NCBI GenBank assembly: GCA_021850345.1
Contig: JAJZMN010000104.1
Span: forward strand, 15,713 to 47,096
Direction of reading: 5' to 3'
Origin: Actinomycetes bacterium
Lineage (GTDB): Bacteria > Actinomycetota > Acidimicrobiia > Acidimicrobiales > RAAP-2
DNA length: 31,384 bases
This document shows positions 1-7,744 of the stretch, one piece after another. A program made the position numbers and the translations under genes. The notes beneath the pieces are model-generated. The model was not told where the DNA came from and ran no database searches. It saw nothing but the letters and a program-made list of their open reading frames with translations. Within the stretch, counting starts at the first letter, position 1. The number at the start of each line of letters is the position of its first letter.

Positions 1-2
1 AT

Positions 3-779
3 CTCGACGTCGCCGAGGAGTGCGTGGCGCGTCTCGAGCGGAACGGCTACCAGGGCATGGCCCTGCAGGGCGACGTGACCGTCGAGGACGAGGTCGCGTC
101 CAACGTCCGCGCAGTCCTCGACGCCCACGGCAAGATCGACATCCTGGTCAACAACGCCGCGATGCTCGGCGGCAGGGGCGTGTTGGACGAGACCGCCGAG
201 AACTTCTCTCGGGCGATCCTCGTGAGCGGCCTCGGCACGTTCCTCTACACCAAGCACGTCGCCCGCTCGATGTGCGAGCGCGAGGTGCGTGGCTCGATCG
301 TCTGCGTCTCGTCGTCGCACGGCTGGAGCGCGTCACCCGGTGTGGCCGCGTACGCGTTCCACAAGGGTGGGATCAACAACTTCGTACGCGCGGCCGCGAT
401 GGACCTCGCCCCGTACGGCATCCGGGTGAACAGCTACACGCCGACCGCTCCCACTCCCGACAACCCCGACCTCCTCGCCAAGGGGACGACGCCGCTTCTC
501 TCGGGGCGCGGTGGCCGGCTGGGTGGCGGCGGCGGGGACGAGCCGTGGCGCCGTCCCACCCACTACTCGGGCGAACGCCCGCCGCTCGTGCCGATGGGCA
601 CCACGGGCACGCCGACCGACATCGGCCACTGTGTCGCCTGGATGTGCTCGGACTACGCCCGGCTCATCACGGGCTGTGACTTCGTCGTCGACGGCGGCGC
701 GCGGGCGAAGAACTTCTCCTACATGCCTGCGCCCGCGAGCGAGCTCGCGGGCCCCCTTCCCGTCGTACCGCTCGAGTAG
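3..779 (+). CDS. Short-chain dehydrogenase/reductase, 5' end outside the window
   Basis: This is the C-terminal part of a classical SDR oxidoreductase, probably an NAD(P)-dependent alcohol or ketone dehydrogenase; the substrate cannot be told. The reading frame is open to the left edge, so the N-terminal glycine-rich nucleotide motif is missing from view. Visible are the ILVNNAA motif (NNAG equivalent), the serine-rich active-site strand (VCVSSSHG), the catalytic pair in YAFHK (Tyr at 351-353, Lys at 363-365), and a normal SDR ending, TGCDFVVDGG followed by about 25 extra residues. A glycine/arginine-rich stretch near 505-545 lies where the variable substrate loop sits. A GTG at 24 could be read as a start, but it would remove the cofactor motif, so the gene most likely begins upstream. 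It converges on the phosphotransferase gene, with a hairpin between them. Confidence 0.85.
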   Translation, partial: LDVAEECVARLERNGYQGMALQGDVTVEDEVASNVRAVLDAHGKIDILVNNAAMLGGRGVLDETAENFSRAILVSGLGTFLYTKHVARSMCEREVRGSIVCVSSSHGWSASPGVAAYAFHKGGINNFVRAAAMDLAPYGIRVNSYTPTAPTPDNPDLLAKGTTPLLSGRGGRLGGGGGDEPWRRPTHYSGERPPLVPMGTTGTPTDIGHCVAWMCSDYARLITGCDFVVDGGARAKNFSYMPAPASELAGPLPVVPLE

Positions 780-802
780 CGCACGCCGGGGGCTGCTGCA
801 TT

Positions 803-833
803 GCGCCGTCGGGGCGTTCAGCCCCGACGGCGC
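803..833. terminator. Perfect 13-bp hairpin between convergent genes
   Basis: Left arm 803-815 and right arm 821-833 are exact reverse complements, almost all G and C, around the 5-base loop GTTCA. No T-run follows on either side, as is common for terminators of high-GC actinobacteria. It lies 3' of the SDR gene (stop at 779), and the stop codon of the opposing phosphotransferase gene (818-820) falls in the loop, so it can serve both transcripts. The terminator role is inferred from position and stem strength. Confidence 0.75.
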
Positions 834-1933
834 AGGTGCGCGAGGAGCGCCGCACCCTCGCCGTCAGCGAAGTACCGGCAGTGCCCGACCAGGTAGCCGT
901 TCGCCGCGAGCGCCGTGTCGGCCTCGTCGCGCACCACTGTCGCGAAGTACGTGACCTCGCTCAGCGCGTACTCGACGTGGCATGCCGGCAGCACGTCGCC
1001 GAGCGCGCGCCACTCGGCCGCGGACAGCGGGCGCACGGCGGCGTATCCCTCCAAGAGGGCGTCGATGGCACCGAGGTCGACCGTGGGTGCGCCATCGACG
1101 GCGAGCCAGTCGACGCCGGTGCGCTCGATGGCGAGCGCGAGGTCGAAGACGTGCGCCGTGCGGTTGGCGAGGCCGAGGTCTAGCACGCCCACCACGGCCG
1201 CGCTCGGCCCGTGCCCCGTCCACGTCAGGTTGGACGGGTGCCAGTCGCCGTGCCCCCAGTGCCGGGGGAGGGCCCGAAGTGCGCGGCTCGCGCGCTCGAG
1301 CGCCGGCAGGCAGTCGGCGGCGAGCCCGTCGGTCGCGCCATGCCGCGCCAGCGCCGCGGCGAGGCCGGGGCGGGAGCCGAAAAGGCGCGCGAGCGCCTCG
1401 CCCGGGTCGCGCGCTGCGGCCAGGGCCATCGACGTCACGAGCGGGCCGAAGGGGCGGGCGCGAGCGCGGAAGTCCGCGGCCGCGGCATGGACGCTCGCCA
1501 GGGCCCTTCCCGCCGCACGCGCGTGCGCCGCCGTGGCGTACGGGCGCCACGAGGGGACGTCGGCGTAGAGGTCGACGCCATCGGCGAGCCGGTGCACTTC
1601 GTAGCGCCAGTCGCCCAGCTGGCGCACGGTCGCGCCGTCGTCGGCCACCACGACCTCGGGGACGCGCACGGCCCGACGACGCAGGTGGGCAGCGAGCGCG
1701 TGCTCCGTGCGCAGGCTCGCGATCGACCGGACGGCGCGATGGTGGCGCTTGACGAACACCGTCGCCGCGCCCACGTCGACCAGGCCGGCCGCGGACATCG
1801 GCCGCGGGCTGTGCCAGCGCACCGTGGCGGCGCCGACCGCTGGCCCGAGGCGCGTCGCGTAGGCCGCGAGGACGTCGCGCACCTCGGCGTCTTGGAGGGG
1901 TGGCCAGGTCGCGGGCACGAGCGTGGCGCCCAT
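818..1933 (-). CDS. Phosphotransferase of the APH/choline kinase fold
   Basis: A 371-residue small-molecule kinase of the aminoglycoside phosphotransferase-like family (PF01636). The catalytic loop HGDWHPSN starts near residue 228 and is followed by the metal-binding VLDLGLAN segment; the aspartates of both motifs and the loop Asn are present. The N-lobe contains a beta-strand lysine in the segment TVFVKRHHR. I chose the ATG at 1931-1933 because upstream sequence in this frame is tandem repeat and then the shadow of ykoC. It lies 110 bp downstream of ykoC on the same strand, so it may be the last gene of the TPP-riboswitch unit. The family includes thiamine kinase (ThiK), homoserine kinase and choline kinase, so a thiamine-related substrate is possible but is inferred from context only. 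It is not good evidence for antibiotic resistance. Confidence 0.85.
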   Translation of the reverse strand: MGATLVPATWPPLQDAEVRDVLAAYATRLGPAVGAATVRWHSPRPMSAAGLVDVGAATVFVKRHHRAVRSIASLRTEHALAAHLRRRAVRVPEVVVADDGATVRQLGDWRYEVHRLADGVDLYADVPSWRPYATAAHARAAGRALASVHAAAADFRARARPFGPLVTSMALAAARDPGEALARLFGSRPGLAAALARHGATDGLAADCLPALERASRALRALPRHWGHGDWHPSNLTWTGHGPSAAVVGVLDLGLANRTAHVFDLALAIERTGVDWLAVDGAPTVDLGAIDALLEGYAAVRPLSAAEWRALGDVLPACHVEYALSEVTYFATVVRDEADTALAANGYLVGHCRYFADGEGAALLAHLRRRG

Positions 1934-1958
1934 GCCGTGAACGAGGCCATGCGCCCTC

Positions 1959-2012
1959 GGGCCGCTCGCCGATCCCGGGCCGCTCGCCGATCCCGGGGCG
2001 CTCGCCGATCCC
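1959..2012. repeat. Three 18-bp tandem repeats upstream of the phosphotransferase
   Basis: Units at 1959-1976, 1977-1994 and 1995-2012 follow the pattern GGGCCGCTCGCCGATCCC, with one base changed in the third; a fourth partial unit starts at 2013. The array fills most of the 110-bp gap between ykoC and the phosphotransferase gene. No gene or clear promoter is seen in the gap. Confidence 0.9.
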
Positions 2013-2043
2013 GGGACAGTCGTTCGTGCCCGGGGACCGGCCG

Positions 2044-2793
2044 TCACCACAGGAGCGGGTGCCAGGTGCCGAGCACCACGGCGAGCGCGTTGGCGCCGCC
2101 GACCACGAGCATCGACGCGGCGACGAGCGCCCAGTCGGCCCCCCGGACGACCTGGCGACGCGCCACCGTCCGAGGACCGCCCGCGTCGAAGCCCCGGCTC
2201 TCCATGGCCGCAGCCAGCCGCGTGGCGCGCCGGATGGCCGCCACCAAGAGCCCGAAGACGGCCGAGGCGAAGAGTGCCAGGGCACCCAAGGGCGAGCGGC
2301 CGGCGTCGATCCCGCGCGCCCTGCGCGCGCGGCGGATCGTCTGCCACTCCACCGAGAGGAGGGGCAGGAGGCGCAGGGCCGCGAGCGAGCCGTAGGCGAA
2401 GCGCGCCGGCACGCGCAGCTGCTGGTGGAGCGAGTCGGCGAGGTCGACGGGGTCGGTGGCCGCGAAGGCGACGACGCCGGGCAGCGCGATCGCGACGAGC
2501 CGCAGGGATATGGCGCCGATCGTCGCGCTGCTGGCGTCGGAGGCGACCACGTTGGCGATCGCCACGCCGGCGGCGGCGACTGGCAGGGGCCACGCCCTGC
2601 GCACGAGGAACCGCCAGCCGACGCCGGCGAACGGCAGGCAGGTGAGCTCGGCAGCGAGCACGACCGACGCCGTGACGAGGTCCACGGTGACGAGGAGCCC
2701 CACCGCCACCACGGCGGTGGCGGCAAGCTTGGCCACGGGGTTGATGCGCCCGAGCGGCGTCGCGACGAGGGGCGCGTCGAGGGTCAGCGTCAC
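2044..2793 (-). CDS. ykoC: ECF transporter transmembrane subunit (EcfT/CbiQ type)
   Basis: A 249-residue membrane protein of the CbiQ/EcfT family, the coupling subunit that joins the two ATPase domains to the substrate-binding S component. Hydrophobic segments lie near residues 20-60, 65-110 and 215-249. The cytoplasmic region holds the family's two Ala-Arg-Gly-type signatures: RRARRARGID near residues 160-170 and AMESRGFDAGG near 195-205, which dock onto the ATPases. The GTG start at 2791-2793 overlaps the ykoD stop in the tetranucleotide GTGA, indicating translational coupling. With ykoE and ykoD it forms a YkoEDC-type importer, known from comparative genomics as a thiamine or hydroxymethylpyrimidine transporter. 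The symbol follows the B. subtilis system. Confidence 0.9.
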   Translation of the reverse strand: MTLTLDAPLVATPLGRINPVAKLAATAVVAVGLLVTVDLVTASVVLAAELTCLPFAGVGWRFLVRRAWPLPVAAAGVAIANVVASDASSATIGAISLRLVAIALPGVVAFAATDPVDLADSLHQQLRVPARFAYGSLAALRLLPLLSVEWQTIRRARRARGIDAGRSPLGALALFASAVFGLLVAAIRRATRLAAAMESRGFDAGGPRTVARRQVVRGADWALVAASMLVVGGANALAVVLGTWHPLLW

Positions 2794-4298
2794 CGCGCGT
2801 CTCCCACCGGCTCTTCCCTCACCACTTGGTCGGACACGAGGCGTCCGGCGTCTTGGTCGGACACGAGGCGTCCGGCGTCCACGCGCACCACGCGGTCGGC
2901 GAGGGCGTGTACGAGCTCCTCGTCGTGAGTGACGGTCACGATCGCCCGCCCGTCGTCTCGTGCCTCGGCGAGCAGGTCGACCAGCTCGTCCCAGGTACGC
3001 GCGTCCTGGCCGAAGGTCGGTTCGTCGAGCACCAGCAGCTGCGGGCGGGTGACGAGCGCGGTCGCCACCGAGAGCCGCCGCTTCTCTCCTCCCGACAAGG
3101 TGAACGGGTTGGCGGCCGCCAGGTGCGAGAGGCGCAACCGTTCGAGCAGCTCGTCGACTCGACGTTGCGTCTCCTCTGGCGCCATCTTCGTGCGCGCCGC
3201 GCCCACGGCGAGCTCCGCGCCGACCGATGCGGCCACGAACTGGTGCTCGGGCTCTTGGAAGACCGTCCCGACGTGGCGCACGAGGTCGCGCGGCGCCCAC
3301 CGGGCGTAGGGGACGTCGGGCCCACCGGCGAGGAACCGCACCGCACCCGACGTCGGGGCGAGGAGGGACGCGAGGCACAGCGCCAGCGTGGTCTTGCCCG
3401 ACCCGTTCGCCCCGACGACGGCGGTGACCTGTGCCGCGTCGACCTCGAGGTCCACGTCGCACAGCGCGTCGGCGGCAGCGGCGGGGTAGCGCACGCCGAG
3501 CGCCGCGGCCGCGACGACCGGCGGCCCGGGCGCGCTCGACGGCACGCGCCGGAGCGCCGTGCAGCCGGGGACCCACACGCCCGAGGCGCGCATCGATGCC
3601 CCGTGCCGGCAGAAGACCTCGGCGGGTGGTCCGTCGTGGCGCACGCCCCCCCCGGGCTCGAGCACGACCACTCGGTCCACCAGCTCGACGAGGTCGTCCA
3701 CCCGGTGCTCGACCACGATCACGGTCGTCGAGCGGTCCGCCAAGAGCTGGCGGAGCGTGTGGCGCACGAGTGCCGCGCCAGGGGGGTCGAGGTTGCTCGT
3801 CGGCTCGTCGAGGAGCCAGAGACGAGGGGCGACCGCGAGCACGTCCGCCACGGCGAGCCGCTGCTGCTCGCCGCCGGAGAGGTGCTCGACCCGATGCGAC
3901 AGCGGCTGGTGGAGCTCGACGGCGCTGAGGGCCGCGCGGACGTCGGCCCAGATGCGGCCCGGCGGGACCGCGCGGTTCTCGAGCCCGAACGCCACCTCGT
4001 CGCCGATCCGCGACATCACGAGCGAGCTGGCGGGATCCTGGAAGACGATGCCGGTGCGGGGGTCGGGACCGCTCACCAGGTGGCCGTGCACGTGCAGCGA
4101 GCCCTCCGGGTCGCCTGCCTCCGGCGCTCGCAAGAGCCCGGCCAGCCCCTGGAACAGCGTGCTCTTGCCGGCGCCCGAAGGGCCGAGCAGGAGGACGCGC
4201 TCGCCTTCGTCGATGGTGAGGTCGAGCCCCCGCAGTGCCCAGCCCCGGCGCCCGGCATGACGCCAGCCCCAGCCGCGGGCTTGGACGACAGCGCTCAC
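2790..4298 (-). CDS. ykoD: ECF transporter ATPase with two fused ABC domains
   Basis: A 502-residue protein with two complete ABC ATPase domains, as in YkoD. Domain 1 has Walker A GPSGAGKST, signature LSGGEQQR and Walker B LWLLDEPTSNLD. Domain 2 has GANGSGKTT, LSGGEKRR and LLVLDEPTFGQD. Each is followed by the switch histidine region (EHRVDD and THDEE). It powers uptake through YkoC and YkoE. The GTG start at 4296-4298 overlaps the ykoE stop as GTGA, and its own stop overlaps the ykoC start the same way. The extreme C-terminus carries a perfect 27-bp in-frame duplication (2825-2878) that repeats the residues RLVSDQDAG, just after the second domain; it is unlikely to affect catalysis. Confidence 0.95.
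   Translation of the reverse strand: MSAVVQARGWGWRHAGRRGWALRGLDLTIDEGERVLLLGPSGAGKSTLFQGLAGLLRAPEAGDPEGSLHVHGHLVSGPDPRTGIVFQDPASSLVMSRIGDEVAFGLENRAVPPGRIWADVRAALSAVELHQPLSHRVEHLSGGEQQRLAVADVLAVAPRLWLLDEPTSNLDPPGAALVRHTLRQLLADRSTTVIVVEHRVDDLVELVDRVVVLEPGGGVRHDGPPAEVFCRHGASMRASGVWVPGCTALRRVPSSAPGPPVVAAAALGVRYPAAAADALCDVDLEVDAAQVTAVVGANGSGKTTLALCLASLLAPTSGAVRFLAGGPDVPYARWAPRDLVRHVGTVFQEPEHQFVAASVGAELAVGAARTKMAPEETQRRVDELLERLRLSHLAAANPFTLSGGEKRRLSVATALVTRPQLLVLDEPTFGQDARTWDELVDLLAEARDDGRAIVTVTHDEELVHALADRVVRVDAGRLVSDQDAGRLVSDQVVREEPVGDAR
2825..2878. repeat. Perfect 27-bp tandem duplication in the 3' end of ykoD
   Basis: Bases 2825-2851 and 2852-2878 are identical. The unit is nine codons, so the frame is kept and the protein simply gains a second copy of the segment. 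The absence of any difference between copies suggests a recent slippage or duplication. Confidence 0.95.
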
Positions 4299-4906
4299 GC
4301 CACGGGCGCTCGGCGCCCCGAGGCGAACGGCTGGAGCACCCCGGTGCGCGCCAGTGCCCGCACCAACCACCACGATCCGACGCCCGCCATGATCGCCGAG
4401 CTGGCGATCACCACCCCGATGTAGGTGATCTTCCAGTCCGCCCGCCAGGCGCCGTAGTAGTAGATGAGGTCGAGGCACGAGGCGGCCAGCCCCGCGATCG
4501 CGCCCGCGACGACCGCGACGGGCAGTCGCCACGCGCGATAGGTGAGGACGAGGAACACGAGCTCGGGTCCGAGGCCCTGGAAGAACCCGTAGACGACGAC
4601 CGACAGCCCCCACGAGCTGCCCAGCAGGGCCTCGACGATCGAGGCGACGAGCTCGGTGTAGAGGGCAGCGCCGGGCTTTCGGATGATGAGCGCGCCGAGC
4701 ACGCCGGGTGCGAGCCAGACCCCGTAGAGGACGGCGTGCGCCGGGGGGAAGGCGGCGAAGGCGGCGCTGGTGGCGGCCCACAGCTGGTCCCAGGCCCAGA
4801 AGACGACCCCGCCGGCCACCGCGATGACCGACGCCACGACCACGTCGACGGTTCGCCATCGGCCGAGCCGGCTCGCACGGAGAGGCTGGACGTCGGTCTC
4901 GGTCAT
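4295..4906 (-). CDS. ykoE: ECF transporter substrate-binding S component, YkoE family
   Basis: A 203-residue integral membrane protein with about six hydrophobic segments. It matches the YkoE family of thiamine/hydroxymethylpyrimidine S components: early WxWDQLW after the first membrane segment, an aromatic-rich YGFFQGLGPELVF segment, and CLDLIYYYGAWRADWKITYI in the C-terminal half. It captures the vitamin or its precursor outside the membrane and passes it to the YkoC-YkoD motor. The start is the ATG at 4904-4906; its ribosome-binding site AGGGAG (4913-4918) is the 3' edge of the TPP riboswitch. First gene of the operon, overlapping ykoD by 4 bp. The riboswitch supports a thiamine-pathway substrate; which of thiamine or HMP is carried cannot be read from the sequence. 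Confidence 0.93.
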   Translation of the reverse strand: MTETDVQPLRASRLGRWRTVDVVVASVIAVAGGVVFWAWDQLWAATSAAFAAFPPAHAVLYGVWLAPGVLGALIIRKPGAALYTELVASIVEALLGSSWGLSVVVYGFFQGLGPELVFLVLTYRAWRLPVAVVAGAIAGLAASCLDLIYYYGAWRADWKITYIGVVIASSAIMAGVGSWWLVRALARTGVLQPFASGRRAPVA

Positions 4907-4910
4907 CGCT

Positions 4911-4992
4911 GACTCCCTTCGCTGGCATGATCCAGATCAGGTTCGAGGGTCTGCGGCGAACCGCACTCTCAGCGCCATGGCGCTCCCCTGTC
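4911..4992 (-). promoter_or_regulatory. TPP (THI-box) riboswitch upstream of ykoE
   Basis: Reading the minus strand, the conserved THI-box blocks appear in order: GGGGAGC, GCTGAGA, then ACCCTCGAACCTGATCTGG, ATCATGCCAGCG and the closing AGGGAG. The variable arm (GTGCGG-TTCG-CCGCA) forms a stem. A short P1 closes with GAC (4992-4990) and GTC (4913-4911). The terminal AGGGAG is also the Shine-Dalgarno sequence of ykoE, 6 bases before its ATG. Control is therefore most likely translational: bound thiamine pyrophosphate hides the ribosome site and shuts off the importer. No separate terminator stem is seen between aptamer and gene. Confidence 0.95.
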
Positions 4993-5051
4993 GGTGCGAA
5001 TGCTACCACTCCCCCCGACGGCCGCTCCACGGCACGCGCTACGGTCACAGC

Positions 5052-6170
5052 GTGAGCACCAGGACCACGCCCCCGTTCCGCGCCGATCACGTGGGGAGCT
5101 TGCTGCGCCCGCCCGAGCTCCTCTCGGCCCGCCAGCAGTTCGCCGAGGGGGCGATCGACGCTGCGGCGCTCGCCGAAGTCGAGGATGCCGCCATCCGCCA
5201 AGCGGTCGCGCTCCAAGAGGGGATCGGGCTGAAAGTCGCCACCGACGGCGAGTTCCGCCGCACCTCGTGGCACATGGACTTCATCTACCAGCTCGGCGGC
5301 ATCGAGCGCGGCGAGGAGCAGCTGGCAGTGGCGTTCAAGAACACCGAGGGCGCCACGTCCTTCACGTCCGCCGCGTTGCACGTGCGCGGCAAGGTGACCC
5401 TCGAGCACACCATCTTCGCCGACGCCTTCAACTTCTTGAAGGCGCAGACGACGACCGCGGTGCCCAAGCTCACGATCCCCTCGCCGTCCATGGTGCACTA
5501 CCGTGGCGGCCAGGCTGCGATCGACCCGAACGTCTACCCCGACGTCGAGGAGTTCTGGAGCGACTTGAGCGAGGCCTACGCGCAGGAGATCCGCCGCCTG
5601 GCCGACCTCGGCTGCACCTACCTCCAGCTGGACGACACCTCGCTCGCCTACGTGAACGACCCCAAGCAGCGCGAGATGCTCGCCGAGCGCGGCGACGACC
5701 CCGCTCGCCAGCACCTGCGCTACATCGCCCAGATGAACGCGGCGCTGAAAGCCAAACCGGAGGGCATGGCGGTGACGACCCACCTGTGCCGCGGCAACTT
5801 CCAGTCGTACTGGGCGGCGGAGGGCGGCTACGAGTTCGTCGCCGAGGCGCTGTTCAACGAGCTGGCGGTGGACGGCTTCTTCTTGGAGTACGACGACCCG
5901 CGCTCGGGCGACTTCTCGCCGCTTCGTCACGTGCCGAAGGACAAGATCGTCGTCCTCGGTCTGGTCACCACCAAGCGCGGGGAGCTCGAGTCCAAAGACG
6001 ACCTGAAGCGCCGGATCGACGAGGCGAGCAGGTACGTGCCGCTCGAGCAGCTCTGTCTGTCGCCGCAGTGCGGGTTCTCCTCGACGGTCGAGGGGAACCG
6101 CCTCACCTTCGACGACGAGGTGGCGAAGCTCCGGCTCGTCGTCGAGACCGCCGCCGAGGTGTGGGGTTGA
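5052..6170 (+). CDS. MetE-like (cobalamin-independent) methyltransferase, C-terminal-domain type
   Basis: A 372-residue protein of the methionine synthase II catalytic-domain family (COG0620), close in size to the YxjG/YxjH group, which lacks the N-terminal half of true MetE. The zinc/thiol-activation ligands are intact: His244 and Cys246 in THLCRGN, Glu279 in FLEYDD, and Cys340 in LSPQCGF. A TIM barrel is expected, with folate- and substrate-binding segments HVGSLLRP at the N-terminus and LQLDDTSLAY near residues 195-205. The GTG at 5052-5054 was chosen because HVGSLLRP must lie near the N-terminus and upstream sequence is the riboswitch region; there is no strong Shine-Dalgarno site, so it may be leaderless. 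It probably transfers a methyl group to a thiol, but donor and acceptor are unknown. It is divergent from ykoE. Confidence 0.85.
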   Translation: MSTRTTPPFRADHVGSLLRPPELLSARQQFAEGAIDAAALAEVEDAAIRQAVALQEGIGLKVATDGEFRRTSWHMDFIYQLGGIERGEEQLAVAFKNTEGATSFTSAALHVRGKVTLEHTIFADAFNFLKAQTTTAVPKLTIPSPSMVHYRGGQAAIDPNVYPDVEEFWSDLSEAYAQEIRRLADLGCTYLQLDDTSLAYVNDPKQREMLAERGDDPARQHLRYIAQMNAALKAKPEGMAVTTHLCRGNFQSYWAAEGGYEFVAEALFNELAVDGFFLEYDDPRSGDFSPLRHVPKDKIVVLGLVTTKRGELESKDDLKRRIDEASRYVPLEQLCLSPQCGFSSTVEGNRLTFDDEVAKLRLVVETAAEVWG

Positions 6171-6207
6171 GCGCGTGCTGCCCATGTCGCCGAAGCAGGG
6201 AGGACAC

Positions 6208-7104
6208 ATGATCGATCTGTCCGGCAAGGTTGCCGTCGTCACCGGCTCGGGCCGCGGGCTCGGGCTCGCCTACGCCAAGGCGTTGGCCGCCGCGGGCGCA
6301 GCGGTTGTCATGAACGACGTGGACGCCGACGTCGCCGAGCAAGCGGTAGCGGACGTCGTCAAGGCTGGCGGGACGGCCGTCGCCGAGGTCGTCCCCGTCG
6401 GCTCCGCCGGGGCCGCCGACCGCCTCGTCGACAGGGCCGTCGAGGAGTTCGGGCGCCTCGACGTCATGTGCACGAACGCCGGCATCTTGCGCGACAAGAC
6501 GCTCAAGAACATGACCGACGAGGACTTCGACCTCGTCATCGAGACGCACATGCGTGGCACGTTCACCTGTGGTCGCGCGGCAGCCGCGCGGCTTCGCGAG
6601 CAAGGTGGCGGCGGGCGCATCATCGTGGTCGGCTCGCCCGCCGGCCAGCAGGGGAACTTCGGGCAGACCAACTACGCTGGCGCCAAGGCGGCGATCGCCG
6701 CGATCTGCTGGACGTGGGCGATGGAGCTCGCGCGCGACGGGATCACGGTGAACGCGCTCATCCCTGTCGCGCTCACCAGGATGGTGGCGACCATTCCTGC
6801 GTTGCGCGACGTGGCCGAGGCCGTCGAACGTGGCGAGCCGATCCCCCCGGCGATGCGCCGCTCCGGTCTGGGCATGCCCGAGGACGTCGCGCCGCTGGTC
6901 GTCTTCCTCGCCTCCGACGAGGCGGCGACCATCACCGGCCAGTGCATCGGCATCGGTGGCGACAAGCTGTCGATGTGGTCGAGGCCCGCCGAGGTCGTCC
7001 AAGTCATCCGCGAGGGTGGCTGGAGCGCCGAAGCGATCGCCGAGGTCTTCGACCCGGTCCTGCGGCCGAGCATGCAGGGCCCGCGCGGAGGCCCTCGTCT
7101 CTGA
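6208..7104 (+). CDS. Short-chain dehydrogenase/reductase (MFE-2/FabG-like)
   Basis: A 298-residue NAD(P)-dependent oxidoreductase. The Rossmann motif VTGSGRGLG is at residues 11-19 and NAGI follows near residue 90. The catalytic triad is Ser143 (GSPAGQQG), Tyr156 and Lys160 (NYAGAK). The N-terminus (GRGLGLAYAKALAAAGA then VVMNDVD) resembles the 3-hydroxyacyl-CoA dehydrogenase domain of peroxisomal multifunctional enzyme type 2 and its bacterial single-domain relatives. The tail from about residue 255 (MWSRPAEVVQVIREGGWSAE) is typical of that group. The ATG at 6208 has a strong ribosome site AGGGAGG at 6197-6203; an upstream in-frame start near 6175 lacks one. It follows the MetE-like gene by 37 bp, so the two are probably co-transcribed. 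The substrate is unknown. Confidence 0.9.
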   Translation: MIDLSGKVAVVTGSGRGLGLAYAKALAAAGAAVVMNDVDADVAEQAVADVVKAGGTAVAEVVPVGSAGAADRLVDRAVEEFGRLDVMCTNAGILRDKTLKNMTDEDFDLVIETHMRGTFTCGRAAAARLREQGGGGRIIVVGSPAGQQGNFGQTNYAGAKAAIAAICWTWAMELARDGITVNALIPVALTRMVATIPALRDVAEAVERGEPIPPAMRRSGLGMPEDVAPLVVFLASDEAATITGQCIGIGGDKLSMWSRPAEVVQVIREGGWSAEAIAEVFDPVLRPSMQGPRGGPRL

Positions 7105-7129
7105 GGCCGCGACGCTCTAGCATCACCCC

Positions 7130-7744
7130 ATGAACCGATTCGAGCAGGCAGTCAACGACTGCATGCAGCCCACCGCCGCGTTGTTGGCGGAGACCGCCAA
7201 GCCCCTACACCGTGCGATCCTTTTGAACTTCTGGCGCCACGTGCACCTCGAGGGTGCCGGCCAGTTCGACAAGATCGTCGCTCCGGACATGATGGTCGAG
7301 CACCCCGTCTACCGGGTCACCTGGGGCGCGAACCCAGCGGTGATCGAGGGCATCGACGGCGTCCTCGCCTTCTACCGCAGCGTCGCCGACGCGGTGCTCT
7401 GGCACTCCGACGACCTGATCTCGGTCGGCGACGGCGGTGTCGCGGACGAGCTCACCTTCCACCAGCTGGCTCGAGGTGCGGACCTGCGGGCGCTCGGCTA
7501 CGACGTCGAGCACGACGACCGCACCTACCACGTCTCCAGCCGCCAGGCCTTCATCTGGCCCTACGACGAACGTGGCCGGCTGAAGGGCGAGAACCTCTAC
7601 GAGGACAAGACCAGCTTGACGATCGAAGAGGTCGACCCCGCTGAGGCGATCACTCCGGCGCGCGTGCGCCAGATCCACGAGGAGAACCTCGCGAAGCTCG
7701 AGGCCGATCGCGGCAAGGGGTTCTGGCTCATCGAGAACTGCTGA
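7130..7744 (+). CDS. NTF2-fold (SnoaL-like) protein of unknown function
   Basis: A 204-residue protein with the features of the NTF2/SnoaL superfamily: an N-terminal helical part, then IVAPDMMVEHPVYRVTWG, a GIDGVLAFYRSV segment and a curved-sheet region ending DRTYHVSSRQAFIWPYDERGRLKGENLYEDK. Members are cyclases, isomerases, dehydratases or binding subunits, often found in catabolic and steroid-type clusters. No catalytic role can be assigned. The ATG at 7130 has no clear Shine-Dalgarno sequence. It follows the SDR gene by 25 bp on the same strand, and its last 17 bp overlap the 3' end of the convergent hydrolase gene. Confidence 0.7.
   Translation: MNRFEQAVNDCMQPTAALLAETAKPLHRAILLNFWRHVHLEGAGQFDKIVAPDMMVEHPVYRVTWGANPAVIEGIDGVLAFYRSVADAVLWHSDDLISVGDGGVADELTFHQLARGADLRALGYDVEHDDRTYHVSSRQAFIWPYDERGRLKGENLYEDKTSLTIEEVDPAEAITPARVRQIHEENLAKLEADRGKGFWLIENC

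Noticed and set aside
511..954. A 147-codon plus-strand frame across the SDR 3' end and the hairpin
   Set aside because: It has arginine- and serine-rich composition typical of shifted frames in GC-rich DNA, and it runs through the terminator and into the opposing gene.
818..1933. Aminoglycoside resistance gene
   Set aside because: The fold is shared by many metabolic kinases and there is no other sign of a resistance locus; the neighbours suggest a metabolic role.
2790..6242. A very long open frame on the minus strand of 1150 codons
   Set aside because: Only the part from 4298 leftward is real (ykoD). The rest is antisense to the MetE-like gene and passes through ykoE in another frame; such read-through is expected at this GC content.
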